Below are positions 53,237 through 63,068 of a stretch of 64,000 bases of DNA, piece after piece (the stretch's first letter is position 1; each line of letters starts with the position of its first letter). The stretch spans positions 1-64,000 of the forward strand of contig NZ_FNAS01000008.1 of the NCBI RefSeq assembly GCF_900101995.1, read 5' to 3'. Below the pieces are notes generated by a model. That model made no database searches, was not told the origin of the DNA, and worked only from the letters and a program-made list of their open reading frames with translations. Origin of the DNA: Riemerella columbipharyngis. GTDB taxonomy: Bacteria > Bacteroidota > Bacteroidia > Flavobacteriales > Weeksellaceae. The translations under genes were made by a program, and so were the position numbers.

Positions 53237-53836
53237 ATGAATAAATTACTTTCAACATTAGCCGCGAGCCAATCGCAGTTTATCAATTTTATAAGAGTAG
53301 CTGTTTTTATCGTAATGGCTTGGATAGGAGGGCTAAAAGCATTTCAATACGAGGCAGATGGGATCGTTCCATTTGTGACCAACAGCCCTTTTATGAGCTT
53401 TTTGTACCATAATTCGGGGAAAACGGGAATCAATGAAGAAGGAAAAGAAGTTCCTCAATACAAACTTCATAGAAACCCTGAGGGAAAAATGGTGGCAAAG
53501 AACATTGCTTGGCACAAAGAAAATGGCACTTATGCATTTTCTTACGGTTTAGGAACGGTAATCGTGAGCATCGGGATTTTAATGCTATTAGGCATATGGT
53601 ATCCCAAAATCGGGCTTTGGGGAGGACTGCTCACTTTTGGGATGTCTATCGTTACGCTATCATTTCTTATAACGACCCCCGAAGTATATGTCCCTAATCT
53701 GGGAGGCGATATGCCGACACCTAATTTTGGCTTCCCTTATCTATCAGGAGCAGGAAGGCTTGTACTGAAAGATGTCATTATGATGGCAGGAGGGCTGATA
53801 GCCGCTTCGGATTGTGCTAAAAGAATATTGAAATAG
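53237..53836 (+). CDS. DUF417 family membrane protein (RclC/YkgB-like)
   Basis: A 199-residue membrane protein of DUF417 with about four helices (19-37, 103-121, 127-146, 175-192). Diagnostic blocks are FIRVAVFIVMAWIGGLKAFQYEADGIVPFV and SPFMSFLY, and near the end PYLSGAGRLVLKDVIMMAGGL. E. coli RclC is in the reactive-chlorine resistance operon, regulated by the AraC-family RclR; an AraC regulator is directly upstream here. The middle soluble segment (about 56-95) is longer than the helices. A terminator follows. Confidence 0.87.
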   Translation: MNKLLSTLAASQSQFINFIRVAVFIVMAWIGGLKAFQYEADGIVPFVTNSPFMSFLYHNSGKTGINEEGKEVPQYKLHRNPEGKMVAKNIAWHKENGTYAFSYGLGTVIVSIGILMLLGIWYPKIGLWGGLLTFGMSIVTLSFLITTPEVYVPNLGGDMPTPNFGFPYLSGAGRLVLKDVIMMAGGLIAASDCAKRILK

Positions 53837-53860
53837 TATTTTTGTTTTGCAATTTTATTT

Positions 53861-53887
53861 AAAACAGTCTTATTTAGAGGCTGTTTT
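53861..53887 (+). terminator. Intrinsic terminator after the DUF417 gene
   Basis: AAAACAGTCT (53861-53870) pairs with AGGCTGTTTT (53878-53887) with one T-G wobble, followed by three more T's. Confidence 0.8.
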
Positions 53888-53987
53888 TTTGTATAAATAC
53901 AGTTTGGCCTACCAAAACATAAATATTTTTCTACTAAACAAGTGTAGGTTTGAGGAGGATTGTACCTTTCGGTTAAAAATAATTACT

Positions 53988-53995
53988 TACTTTTG
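53988..53995 (+). promoter_or_regulatory. -7 box for pncB
   Basis: TACTTTTG, 14 bases before the ATG at 54010. The nearest upstream TTG has a 25-base spacer, longer than optimal. Confidence 0.5.
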
Positions 53996-54009
53996 TTAAA
54001 ATAAAAAAA

Positions 54010-55185
54010 ATGAACGAGGTTCGACTCAACTCCATCTTAGACAACGATTTCTATAAAATAACCATGCAAAATGCTGTGGTGAAACTTTTTCCAAAAGCAA
54101 AAGTAAAATATGAGTTCATCAATAGAGGAGCCCACTTGTTTCCGGAAGGCTTTGCTTCCGAGCTGCGTAAAGCGGTAGATGCTATGGCAGAGCTTAAACT
54201 TACTAAAGATGAAAAACGCTATTTGAAAGAAACTTGCCCTTATTTGGATTTACCTTATTTGGATTTTTTGGAAGGCTACCATTACGACCCTTCGGAAGTG
54301 AAAATCGTTCAAAAAGGAAACGAGCTTAAAGTAAGTGTGGAAGGCTATTGGTACAGGACTATTCTTTGGGAAGTTCCGCTGCTGGCTCTCATCTCCGAAA
54401 TGCACTACCGGATGAATGAAATGGAGCGGAATTCCAACCGTGTGGTATTAGAAAAAACCATTGAAAAATCTAAGAAACTCAGTGCTTTAGGGGTTACTTT
54501 CGCAGAATTTGGGACAAGGAGAAGGCACTCTTACAGAGTCCATCAGCTGGTAATGGAAGCCCTAATGGCAGACCGCTCGGGAGCATTCATAGGGACCTCT
54601 AATGTCCATTTTGCAATGAAATTTGGTATAAAACCGATAGGTACCCACGCCCACGAGTGGTTTATGTTCCACGCGGCAGAATACGGGTTTAAGATGGCAA
54701 ACCAGCTGGCATTAGAGCATTGGGTAGATGTCTATCGAGGAGATTTGGGGGTGGCACTCTCGGATACTTATACTACAGAAGTCTTTTTCAGGCAGTTTGA
54801 CAAAAAATTTGCAAAACTCTTTGACGGTGTTCGCCACGATAGTGGAGACCCAATAGAATTTGCCCACAAAACCATCAAGCATTATGAGAATTTTGGTATA
54901 AACCCAATGTATAAATACATCGTTTTCTCTGATGGTTTAAATCTAGAAAAAGTAGAAGAGATTACACGAGCTACACACGGAACTATAGGAATTTCCTTTG
55001 GAATAGGAACAAATCTTACTAATGATGTAGGACTGAAACCAATGAATATTGTAATGAAACTTATCGGCGTACAAGCTCCTAATGGAGATTGGATTCCTAC
55101 GGTAAAACTGTCTGATGAACCTAAAAAATACACAGGAGAGCCTAAAATGATCGAACTGGCTAAAGAATTTTTAAGAATATCATAG
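54010..55185 (+). CDS. pncB: Nicotinate phosphoribosyltransferase
   Basis: A 391-residue enzyme of NAD salvage that joins nicotinate and PRPP to nicotinate mononucleotide. It opens LNSILDNDFYKITMQNAVVKLFP and has FAEFGTRRRHS, FIGTSNVHFAMKFGIKPIGTHAHEWFMFH (with the histidine phosphorylated in the family), LSDTYTTEVFF, GVRHDSGDPIEFA and GISFGIGTNLTNDVG. Length is normal. It heads a tight unit: rmuC follows after 9 bases, then the acyltransferase after 1 base. Confidence 0.95.
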   Translation: MNEVRLNSILDNDFYKITMQNAVVKLFPKAKVKYEFINRGAHLFPEGFASELRKAVDAMAELKLTKDEKRYLKETCPYLDLPYLDFLEGYHYDPSEVKIVQKGNELKVSVEGYWYRTILWEVPLLALISEMHYRMNEMERNSNRVVLEKTIEKSKKLSALGVTFAEFGTRRRHSYRVHQLVMEALMADRSGAFIGTSNVHFAMKFGIKPIGTHAHEWFMFHAAEYGFKMANQLALEHWVDVYRGDLGVALSDTYTTEVFFRQFDKKFAKLFDGVRHDSGDPIEFAHKTIKHYENFGINPMYKYIVFSDGLNLEKVEEITRATHGTIGISFGIGTNLTNDVGLKPMNIVMKLIGVQAPNGDWIPTVKLSDEPKKYTGEPKMIELAKEFLRIS

Positions 55186-55194
55186 TTAATTAAA

Positions 55195-56670
55195 ATGAAT
55201 ATTATCTTTTTATCAATTGGTATAGTTGCTGGAATGGTTATCATCTTTTTTATTTTCAGGGCAAATAGCGTTCCCAGAAAGCTCTATGATGAGGTACAGC
55301 AAAATAAAATACAGATAGATGCTGACCTTAAAAATGCTCAAAACATTATCTTAGAAAAAGAAAAAATATTGGCAGAGAGCAAAGAACAATGTGATAGCCT
55401 AAGCTCAAAATGCCAGAATCTAATGCAGGAACTTTCAAATATTTCGGCAGAGCATAAAAATATTACAGAGCGTTATGCAGAAAGCAGAGAGACGCTCAAT
55501 TCTCTTCAGGTTACCATAGCCCAATTGACAAAAGAAAGCCAAAATTATTTTGCCCAAATCAGTGAGCTTAAAGCAAAAAATGAAAACCTCACGATTTTGC
55601 TCGATACGCAAAAAGAGGAAATGGGAAAAATTCAAGAGGAATCAAGGCTGCAATTTGAAAACATTGCCAATAAAATTTTAGAAGAAAAAACAGAAAAATT
55701 TACTTCCCTGAACAAAGAGAATTTAGGGCAAATCCTGAAACCTCTGGGCGAAGATTTAGAAAAATTTAAAAAAAGAGTAAACGAAGTCTATGAAAATGAG
55801 GCGAGAGAAAGACATTCTCTAAGAGATACTATCAAAATAATGCTGGAGCAGACCTCCAAAATCAGCCGAGAGGCAAACAACCTTGCAACAGCCCTGAAAG
55901 GACAGTCAAAAACACAAGGAAACTGGGGCGAAATGATTTTGGAAAATATTTTAGAAAAATCAGGATTACAAAAAGACAGGGAGTACTTTATGGAGTATGA
56001 ACTTAGAAATGAAGACAATACGGCCTTACTATCAGAATTTTCGGGTAGAAAAATGCGTCCCGATGCCATCGTAAAATATCCAGGAAATAGAACCGTCATC
56101 ATAGACTCCAAAGTCTCGCTAAAAGCATTTAGCGAAGTAATAGACGAAGCAGATCCTGATATCTATGCCGCTAAACTTAGCAGACATCTATTATCGGTAA
56201 AGAATCATATTGACGAATTATCTCGGAAGGCTTACGATGACTATGATAAATCTCTGGACTTCGTGGTGATGTTTATCCCCAGTGAACCAGCTTATATTGC
56301 CGCTATGCAGTCAGATCCAAACCTTTGGAGCTACGCTTACGAAAAAAGGATTTTACTGATGAACCCAAGCAATCTCATCACTTCTCTAAAACTTATCGTA
56401 AATCTGTGGAAACGGGAATACCAAAATCAGAATGCCGCAGCCATAGCAGACCGAGGAACCAAGCTCTACCACAAATTCGTAGGATTCGTAGAAAATCTGG
56501 AAAAAGTAGGCAAGAATATCGACCAAGCCAAAAATGCCTACGAAGAAGCCTACAAACAGCTCTATTCTGGGAACGACAATCTCATTCGCCAAACAGAAAA
56601 ACTGAAGGAACTAGGTATCAAAACTAAGAAATCTTTATCAACAGATTTAATTAAAAAAATATCAGAATAA
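55195..56670 (+). CDS. rmuC: DNA recombination protein RmuC
   Basis: A 491-residue protein with an N-terminal membrane anchor (about 2-20, IIFLSIGIVAGMVIIFFIF), a long coiled coil (about 30-165) and the RmuC nuclease-like domain (about 215-400; GQSKTQGNWGEMILENILEKSGLQKDREY, MRPDAIVKYPGNRTVIIDSKVSLKAF with the PD-x-K-like D...DSK, and FVVMFIPSEPAYIAAMQSDPNLWSYAYEKRILLMNPSNLI). RmuC limits inversions and rearrangements at repeats. It is translationally close to both neighbours (9 and 1 bases). Confidence 0.93.
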   Translation: MNIIFLSIGIVAGMVIIFFIFRANSVPRKLYDEVQQNKIQIDADLKNAQNIILEKEKILAESKEQCDSLSSKCQNLMQELSNISAEHKNITERYAESRETLNSLQVTIAQLTKESQNYFAQISELKAKNENLTILLDTQKEEMGKIQEESRLQFENIANKILEEKTEKFTSLNKENLGQILKPLGEDLEKFKKRVNEVYENEARERHSLRDTIKIMLEQTSKISREANNLATALKGQSKTQGNWGEMILENILEKSGLQKDREYFMEYELRNEDNTALLSEFSGRKMRPDAIVKYPGNRTVIIDSKVSLKAFSEVIDEADPDIYAAKLSRHLLSVKNHIDELSRKAYDDYDKSLDFVVMFIPSEPAYIAAMQSDPNLWSYAYEKRILLMNPSNLITSLKLIVNLWKREYQNQNAAAIADRGTKLYHKFVGFVENLEKVGKNIDQAKNAYEEAYKQLYSGNDNLIRQTEKLKELGIKTKKSLSTDLIKKISE

Positions 56671-56671
56671 A

Positions 56672-57776
56672 ATGAAATTAGAACTATTAACAAATAAAAA
56701 TAGGATTTTTGGCTTAGATATACTTAGAGCTATTGCTATCCTATTTGTTGTTTTTACTCATGCAGGTAAATTTTTTCCACCTAAGTATATCAAATACTAT
56801 ATGATGTTTGATTATGACGGCGTAGGTATATTTTTTGTGTTAAGTGGATTTTTAATAGGAAATATTTTTATTAAACAAGTCGAAGGAAAACAAGTTACTT
56901 TTGGAGAGATAAAATTTTTTTGGATAAAAAGATGGACCAGAACCCTTCCAAATTATTATTTTATATTAATTATACTAATTATATTCAATATATCTCAAAT
57001 AAATATAAGGGGAGGGATATTACATTTAATATTTTTGCAAAATTTATTAGAAATACCTAAAAACAATTTCTTTGGTTGGTCTTGGAGCTTAAGCGTAGAA
57101 GAGTGGTTCTATATATTTTTCCCTTTGGCAGTTTATCTTTTATTTTCACTAAAATTCAGTATAAAAAAATCTATTTTTATTTATAGTTTTATTTTCATTT
57201 TGACCATTCCAATTTTCAGATTTCTAGTTTATCATAGTAAAGTTAATTTTACATATGAAAATTACTATTCATTAAGCCATAGTGTTTTTTATAGACTAGA
57301 TGCCATAGCCTATGGGGTTATGGCGGCCTACTTATACTCTTATTATCGTAAATGGTGGAATACTTATAAAAAACCTCTACTTATAGTAGGAATAATTTTA
57401 TTATCGTTAGCTTTATATTTTGGACATTTTATATCAGGATATGCGTATAAATTATCAGAATTATCTTTGACTTCCATTACTGTTTTTTGTTTTCTACCAT
57501 ATCTAAATTCGATAAAGTATTCTAAAAGCTTATTTTACAAACCTATAACATTCCTTAGTGTTACTTCTTATTCTCTATATCTAGTGAATTATACAAATCC
57601 TAATAGCACATTTAGATAACTATTTTTTAGAAAAAGAAATTTTCTCTTTAAAATTTTTATTTATAAGTTCTTATATTGGTTTCTGGATATTATCTATATT
57701 TACAGCTTATTTATTGTATTCTTTATACGAAGTTAAAATGACTAAATACTTAAGAAAATTAATTATAAAATCTTAA
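56672..57776 (+). pseudogene. Membrane O-acyltransferase (OafA-like, acyltransferase 3) with a frameshift
   Basis: The first 315 codons (56672-57619) encode an acyltransferase-3 membrane protein: RIFGLDILRAIAILFVVFTHAG with the catalytic His, GVGIFFVLSGFLIGNIF, WIKRWTRTLPNYY and FGWSWSLSVEEWFYIFFP, with about ten helices. They end abruptly at a TAA within the last helices. Skipping one A at 57602-57603 restores the frame: PIAHLDNYFLEKEIFSLKF then a C-terminal helix SSYIGFWILSIFTAYLLYS and a stop at 57776, four bases before the next gene. The restored length is about 367 residues. The gene is much more AT-rich than rmuC or pncB. A sequencing error, a recent inactivating mutation or a shift site are all possible. 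Confidence 0.8.
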
Positions 57777-57780
57777 TCCT

Positions 57781-58479
57781 ATGAAAAAAGTACTTTTTAT
57801 TTTAATAATTTTTATAAATCAGCACCTTGCCTTTGCTCAAAATAATTTAAATCAACAACCTTATTTGGAGGTGAATTCAAAAGCGGATATTTTAATCGTC
57901 CCTGACCAAATTTTTATCAGTATCAACCTCAGCGAGGCAGACTCTAAAAATAAGATATCTTTGGAAGAGCAAGAACAGAAGCTGAAGAGAGTCCTAAGAG
58001 ACTTAAAAATAGACTTGAAAAAAGACTTATCCTTGGTAGATGGCGGCAATAGCTACAGAAGCTACTTTCTTAAAGGACAAAAAGTTATCAAGAGTAAAAA
58101 TTTCTCTCTAATGGTTCATAGTGCCAATATGGTGAGTAATGTATTAGCCGGTTTAGAGAGTGCGGGCATCGCCAATGCCTATGTTTATAAAGCAGATTAT
58201 TCCCAAAAAGAACAACTGTTATTGTCGCTAAAATCCGAAGCGGTAATGAAAGCTAAAAAAACCGCCGAAGCATTGGTAAAACCATTAGGGCAGTCCATAG
58301 GGAAAGTGTTTTATATAGGAGATTTGTTCTATGATAATTATTCTGTGCCAACAAGGTACTCTATGATGTTAAAAACAGATAGCATAGGGGCTGGCTCTTC
58401 TGATGAAAGCCCGCTTCCTATAGAGTTTCAAAAACTAAAATTTCAAGTTCAGGTTCAGGTAAGATTCCAACTGCATTAA
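57781..58479 (+). CDS. SIMPL domain (DUF541) protein
   Basis: A 232-residue envelope protein with a signal peptide (about 1-20, ending AFAQ) and a SIMPL/DUF541 domain (about 28-225): YLEVNSKADILIVPDQIFISINLSEADS, LVDGGNSYRSYFLKGQKVIKSKNFSLMVHSA, and AVMKAKKTAEALVKPLGQSIGKVFYIGD. Family members (for example BP26) form channel-like oligomers. Function is unknown. It begins four bases after the restored acyltransferase stop and ends the pncB unit at a terminator. Confidence 0.87.
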   Translation: MKKVLFILIIFINQHLAFAQNNLNQQPYLEVNSKADILIVPDQIFISINLSEADSKNKISLEEQEQKLKRVLRDLKIDLKKDLSLVDGGNSYRSYFLKGQKVIKSKNFSLMVHSANMVSNVLAGLESAGIANAYVYKADYSQKEQLLLSLKSEAVMKAKKTAEALVKPLGQSIGKVFYIGDLFYDNYSVPTRYSMMLKTDSIGAGSSDESPLPIEFQKLKFQVQVQVRFQLH

Positions 58480-58493
58480 GCAGCAATCATAAA

Positions 58494-58516
58494 TAAGGAT
58501 GCTAAAAGCATCCTTA
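58494..58516. terminator. Bidirectional terminator between the SIMPL gene and guaB
   Basis: TAAGGATGCT (58494-58503) and AGCATCCTTA (58507-58516) form a perfect 10-bp stem with a 3-base loop, serving both convergent genes. Confidence 0.85.
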
Positions 58517-58542
58517 TAGACTATATATTTTCATCCTTCCTA

Positions 58543-60003
58543 TTACAGAGAGTAATTCGGTGCTTCCTGCGTGATGATGACATCGTGAGGGTGGCTTTCT
58601 TTAAGCCCACTTCCTGTAATTTTCACCATTTTAGATTCTTTTTGCAGAGTCATAATATCCTTAGCACCACAATAGCCCATTCCTGCACGAAGTCCTCCGG
58701 TAAGCTGGAATATGACATCTTCCAACTTCCCTTTATAAGGCACTCTTCCTTCTATTCCTTCCGGCACAAATTTTTTGGCTTCACTTTGGAAATAGCGTTC
58801 TTTCCCCCCTCTTTTCATTGCCGCAAGGCTTCCCATTCCTTGGTAAGATTTGAATTTTCTGCCTTGGAAAATAATCTCTTCTCCCGGTGCTTCTTCTGTT
58901 CCTGCGAATAGAGACCCCAGCATCACGGCATTGGCTCCACTGGCAATAGCTTTAACGATATCCCCTGAAAGCTTAATTCCTCCATCGGCTATTACTGCTA
59001 CATTTTTTTGTTTGGCATACTCATAGACATTGTATATCGCCGAAAGCTGAGGTACGCCCACTCCTGCTACCACTCTGGTCGTACAGATAGAGCCCGGCCC
59101 TACACCTACTTTAAGTACATTGGCACCTGCTTCTATTAAATCTCGAGCCGCCTCTGCCGTTACGATATTTCCGCCCACGATATCCAAATCCGGAAAAGCA
59201 GTGCGTATTTCTTTTATTTTATCCAAAACCCCCTTAGAATGTCCATGTGCAGAATCTATCGCAATAATATCCACACCTGCATCTACCAAAGCTTTCACTC
59301 GCTGCATAGTGTCCTCGCCTACGCCTACGCCTGCCCCTACGATCAGCCTACCGCTCTTGTCTTTATTAGCATTTGGGTATTCTAACTGATTGTCAATATC
59401 TTTAATCGTGATAAGTCCCACCAACTTGAAGTTTTCATCTACAATAGGAAGTTTCTCCACACGATTTTCCAACAATATTTTCTTGGCCGTTTCCAATGTT
59501 GTATGCTTATCGGAAGTCACGAGATTTTCCTTAGTCATCAGCTCTTCTACTTTCATATCAAGGTTTTCTTGATACTTCACATCTCTATTGGTAATGATTC
59601 CTATGAGGGTTTGATCTTCTGCTACTACCGGCAATCCCGAGATTTTATATTTTGCCATCAATGCCTTTGCCTCTCCCAATGTATAATCTTTGGACAAAGT
59701 AACAGGGTCAGAAATCATCCCGTTTTCAGAGCGTTTCACTTTGTTCACTTGTGCTGCTTGTTCTTGGATAAGCATATTTTTATGAATAAAGCCAAGCCCT
59801 CCCACACGGGCAAGAGCAATGGCTAAATCTGCCTCCGTTACGGTATCCATTGCGGCGGATACGATAGGGATATTAAGCGTAATTTTGTCTGTAAGACGAG
59901 ATTTTAATGAAACTTGGTTTGGAAGTACCTCCGAGAATGCAGGTACAAGAAGGACATCATCAAAGGTGATAGCTGTCTCTACAATTTTGTCATGTATAGG
60001 CAT
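58543..60003 (-). CDS. guaB: Inosine-5'-monophosphate dehydrogenase
   Basis: The 486-residue enzyme is the committed step to guanine nucleotides. Residues 1-95 and 215-486 form the TIM barrel; two CBS domains (about 97-152 and 157-211) are inserted between. The catalytic cysteine is C308 in [20 protein letters not shown]; the flap contains [26 protein letters not shown]. Length is normal. It has its own minus-strand promoter with good -33 and -7 elements and faces a shared terminator. Confidence 0.97.
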   Translation of the reverse strand: MPIHDKIVETAITFDDVLLVPAFSEVLPNQVSLKSRLTDKITLNIPIVSAAMDTVTEADLAIALARVGGLGFIHKNMLIQEQAAQVNKVKRSENGMISDPVTLSKDYTLGEAKALMAKYKISGLPVVAEDQTLIGIITNRDVKYQENLDMKVEELMTKENLVTSDKHTTLETAKKILLENRVEKLPIVDENFKLVGLITIKDIDNQLEYPNANKDKSGRLIVGAGVGVGEDTMQRVKALVDAGVDIIAIDSAHGHSKGVLDKIKEIRTAFPDLDIVGGNIVTAEAARDLIEAGANVLKVGVGPGSICTTRVVAGVGVPQLSAIYNVYEYAKQKNVAVIADGGIKLSGDIVKAIASGANAVMLGSLFAGTEEAPGEEIIFQGRKFKSYQGMGSLAAMKRGGKERYFQSEAKKFVPEGIEGRVPYKGKLEDVIFQLTGGLRAGMGYCGAKDIMTLQKESKMVKITGSGLKESHPHDVIITQEAPNYSL

Positions 60004-60016
60004 AGCACTTTCTTTG

Positions 60017-60045
60017 CAAATTTATAGCATTTATCGTAAATACAA
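60017..60045 (-). promoter_or_regulatory. Promoter of guaB
   Basis: On the minus strand TTG (60045-60043), an 18-base spacer and TAAATTTG (60024-60017), 13 bases before the start codon. Confidence 0.7.
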
Positions 60046-60090
60046 AAATAAAATATTCCCGTAAGAAAAAAGCATAGGAATAGATTCATT

Positions 60091-60741
60091 TTATTTAAGC
60101 CAACCTAAATCACCAAAATGTTTCTCAAATTTTCTAATCTTAGGACCAACTACTGCACTACAATAGGGCTGTGAAGGATTGTTGTTATAGTAACCCTGGT
60201 GATACTGTTCCGCAGGCCAAAACTTTATAAAAGGAGCAATTTCAGTAACATATTTTCCTTCCCATTTTCCCGTAGCCTCTGATTTTTTTATGGCAGTTTC
60301 AGCCTCTTGTTTCTCATTTTCGGTTCTGTAAAATATTACCGAGCGGTATTGTGTCCCTACATCATTTCCTTGTCTATTGAGCTGCGTAGGATCGTGAAGA
60401 AAGAAAAATACTTCCATCAATTGCTGAAAAGAGATAATTTCTGGATCATAGGCTATCTGCACTACTTCGGCGTGTCCTGTCTCTCCTGTACAGACTTCTT
60501 CGTATGTAGGATTATCTTTATGTCCTCCGGAGTAGCCGGAAACAACGCTTTCTACACCTTTCAGTTTTTGGAAACAGCTTTCCACACACCAAAAACAGCC
60601 ACCTCCTATCGTTAAATATCTTAATTCATTATTCATTTTTTGTTTGTAATTAAATTGAAAATCTTTTTTATTTTGTCCCGTACATCCTACAATGTTCAAA
60701 AGTGCCAAACATAAGAATAATATACCTTGTCTCATTCTCAT
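60091..60741 (-). CDS. msrA: Peptide-methionine (S)-S-oxide reductase, lipoprotein form
   Basis: A 216-residue MsrA with a lipoprotein signal (lipobox ending NIVGC, Cys 20), so it is exported and probably anchored in the envelope. The catalytic cysteine is C49 in GGGCFWCVESCFQKLKGV (second Cys C52). Further blocks are SGYSGGHKDNPTYEEVCTGETGHAEVVQIAYDP, DPTQLNRQGNDVGTQYRSVIF and YHQGYYNNNPSQPYC. It repairs oxidised methionine in envelope proteins. There is no fused MsrB. It follows the ROK gene by 13 bases. Confidence 0.94.
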   Translation of the reverse strand: MRMRQGILFLCLALLNIVGCTGQNKKDFQFNYKQKMNNELRYLTIGGGCFWCVESCFQKLKGVESVVSGYSGGHKDNPTYEEVCTGETGHAEVVQIAYDPEIISFQQLMEVFFFLHDPTQLNRQGNDVGTQYRSVIFYRTENEKQEAETAIKKSEATGKWEGKYVTEIAPFIKFWPAEQYHQGYYNNNPSQPYCSAVVGPKIRKFEKHFGDLGWLK

Positions 60742-60754
60742 AAAATATTACCAA

Positions 60755-61720
60755 TTATTTTTCCCATACTAATGCACTTGAACCTAAAATAGCTGCATCT
60801 GCTTCGGGTAATTCACTAAATACCAATTTTACTTTACCTCTAAAAATGGGCAACAAATTCCGTTCCATATGCATTTTAGCAGGTTTCAAAATAAAATCAC
60901 CTGCCTTTATTACTCCCCCAAAAAGAAGAATAGCCTCCGGCGAAGAAAACATTACAAAATTTGCCAAAGCTTCTCCCAATTTCTGCCCCGTATAGCGGAA
61001 TACTTCTATGGCAATAGGATCACCGGCTTCGGCACACTCGTAAACGGTTTTAGAATTTATTTCGTCTTCAGGGTAATTATTAAGCATAGAATTAGGAAAC
61101 TCTGCTCTCATTTTTTTTGCTGTAATGGCAATACCCGTAGCAGATGCATAGGCTTCCAAACTCCCTTCCGAGCCTGTACTCCAATGTTTTCTGCCATTAG
61201 GTTTTACAATCGTGTGTCCCAATTCTCCTGCAAATCCGTCGTGTCCGTAGATAACCTGCCCATTCGTTACGATACCGCTTCCTACCCCCGTTCCCAGTGT
61301 CATCATTATAAAATCTTTCATCCCTCGTGCAGCACCAAACATCATTTCGCCCAGTGCAGCAGCATTGGCATCGTTGGTAATTTTACACGGAACGCCAAAT
61401 TTTTCTGTCATTTTTCCTGCCAACGGAATTTTCCCTTCCCATTTAAGATTGGGTGCATAGTCTATCATTCCTGTATAGTAGTTTGCATTGGGAGCACCTA
61501 CTCCTATTCCCATAAGCTGGTAGCTCTTACTATGTTTATCCAGCATTGGTCTAATTTCTACGTATAGTTGTTCTATAAATTCATCTATGGTAGCGCTTTC
61601 GGTCTTCACTCTACCTTTGTCTAAAATCTCTCCTCTGTGATTTACTATTCCAAATTTGGTATTCGTTCCTCCGATGTCTATCCCTAAGGCAATTTGTTTT
61701 GATAAGTCTATTACTGCCAT
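60755..61720 (-). CDS. ROK family sugar kinase (glucokinase-like)
   Basis: A 321-residue ASKHA kinase. It has phosphate-1 loop ALGIDIGGTNTKFGIV, the catalytic-region KITNDANAAALGEMMFGAARGMKDFIMMTLGTGVGSGIV and the ExGH motif in HDGFAGELGHTIVKPNGRKHW. The cysteine-rich zinc motif of ROK regulators and many glucokinases (CxCGxxGCxE) is replaced by WSTGSEGSLEAY, so it lacks that zinc site. There is no N-terminal HTH, so it is a kinase and not a repressor. The sugar is not determined. It is 68 bases after rocD and 13 before msrA. Confidence 0.86.
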   Translation of the reverse strand: MAVIDLSKQIALGIDIGGTNTKFGIVNHRGEILDKGRVKTESATIDEFIEQLYVEIRPMLDKHSKSYQLMGIGVGAPNANYYTGMIDYAPNLKWEGKIPLAGKMTEKFGVPCKITNDANAAALGEMMFGAARGMKDFIMMTLGTGVGSGIVTNGQVIYGHDGFAGELGHTIVKPNGRKHWSTGSEGSLEAYASATGIAITAKKMRAEFPNSMLNNYPEDEINSKTVYECAEAGDPIAIEVFRYTGQKLGEALANFVMFSSPEAILLFGGVIKAGDFILKPAKMHMERNLLPIFRGKVKLVFSELPEADAAILGSSALVWEK

Positions 61721-61788
61721 TTTTTTATTCTGAAATTTTCAGCTACAAGAAGCCTCCCCATATAAACATAGGTAGGCCTGCCGAAATT

Positions 61789-63039
61789 TTATTTTTTGAA
61801 GTTCAAAATAGTTTTTTCTATAATACTCAAGCAATCTCTGAGCTGCTCTTCCGTGATAACTAACGGCGGTGCCAAACGGATAATATTCCCATGCGTAGGC
61901 TTGGCAAGTAATCCGTTCTCTTTAAGTGCAAGACAAAGATTCCACGCAGTAGGACTGTCTTGTATATCATTGATTAAAATAGCGTTTAGCAATCCTTTAC
62001 CACGAACATCGTAAACCAAGTCTGTTTTGGCAATGATTTTTCCCATCTCCTCACGGAATATCTTTCCAAGACGCTCTGCTTTATCAGAGAGATGCTCCTC
62101 TTGTACCACATCTAACGCCGCACAAGCCACCGCACAAGCTAAAGGATTTCCTCCAAAAGTAGAACCGTGTTGCCCCGGATGAATCACTTTCATAATATCA
62201 TTATTTGCCAATACGGCAGAAACAGGATACATTCCCCCAGATAGAGCTTTCCCGAGGATAAGAATATCCGGCTGAATATCTTCGTGGTGGCAAGCGATGA
62301 GTTTACCCGTTCTCGCAATACCCGTCTGAACCTCATCTGCGATGAACAAGACATTGTACCTTTTACAAAGTTCGTAAGCTGTTTTCAGATAACCATCGGT
62401 AGGCACATACACGCCTGCCTCGCCCTGGATAGGCTCTACTAAAAATCCGGCAATAGAATCTCCTTCTTCCTCCAAAACTTTTTGTAAAGCATCTGCATCG
62501 TCATAAGGAATTCTGATAAATCCGGGAGTAAAAGGGCCGTAATTATTGTGGGCATCTTTATCATTAGAGAAAGAAACTATCGTCGTCGTTCTACCGTGGA
62601 AATTATTTTCGCAAACGATGATTTTAGCATTGTTTCCGTGTATCTTTTTAACTTCGTAGGACCATTTTCTCGCGAGTTTGATGGCAGTTTCCACAGCTTC
62701 TGCTCCGGAATTCATTGGCAATACTTTATCAAATCCCAATAGCTTAGTAATTTTCTCTTCATAAACGCCAAGTTTGGAATTATAAAAAGCCCTTGAAGTA
62801 AGGGATAGAACTTTCGCCTGCTCCACCAATGCATTAACGATTTTAGGGTGAGAATGCCCTTGGTTAACAGCAGAATAAGCCGATAAAAAGTCGTAATAAC
62901 GCTTACCCTCTACATCCCAAACATAAACACCTTCTCCTTTGTCCAAAACTACCGGAAGTGGATGGTAATTGTGTGCACCGCAACGGTCTTCTAAGTCTAT
63001 GTAATATTGTGTGTTGTGATGATTTTTACTTGAACTCAT
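61789..63039 (-). CDS. rocD: Ornithine aminotransferase
   Basis: A 416-residue class III PLP aminotransferase converting ornithine to glutamate semialdehyde. It has [40 protein letters not shown] at the start, [46 protein letters not shown] and the PLP lysine K264 in [17 protein letters not shown], then [17 protein letters not shown]. The opening and the YSAVNQGH block are specific to OAT rather than acetylornithine aminotransferase. It lies 29 bases after the thioredoxin lipoprotein gene. Confidence 0.94.
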   Translation of the reverse strand: MSSSKNHHNTQYYIDLEDRCGAHNYHPLPVVLDKGEGVYVWDVEGKRYYDFLSAYSAVNQGHSHPKIVNALVEQAKVLSLTSRAFYNSKLGVYEEKITKLLGFDKVLPMNSGAEAVETAIKLARKWSYEVKKIHGNNAKIIVCENNFHGRTTTIVSFSNDKDAHNNYGPFTPGFIRIPYDDADALQKVLEEEGDSIAGFLVEPIQGEAGVYVPTDGYLKTAYELCKRYNVLFIADEVQTGIARTGKLIACHHEDIQPDILILGKALSGGMYPVSAVLANNDIMKVIHPGQHGSTFGGNPLACAVACAALDVVQEEHLSDKAERLGKIFREEMGKIIAKTDLVYDVRGKGLLNAILINDIQDSPTAWNLCLALKENGLLAKPTHGNIIRLAPPLVITEEQLRDCLSIIEKTILNFKK

Positions 63040-63068
63040 ATTATTTCTTTTTTATTGATATTTAATTT

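Noticed and set aside
60869-61567. Plus-strand 232-codon frame opposite the ROK kinase gene
   Set aside because: It is long, but the ROK motifs on the minus strand are clear and the antisense frame has no recognisable domain, promoter or spacing with neighbours.
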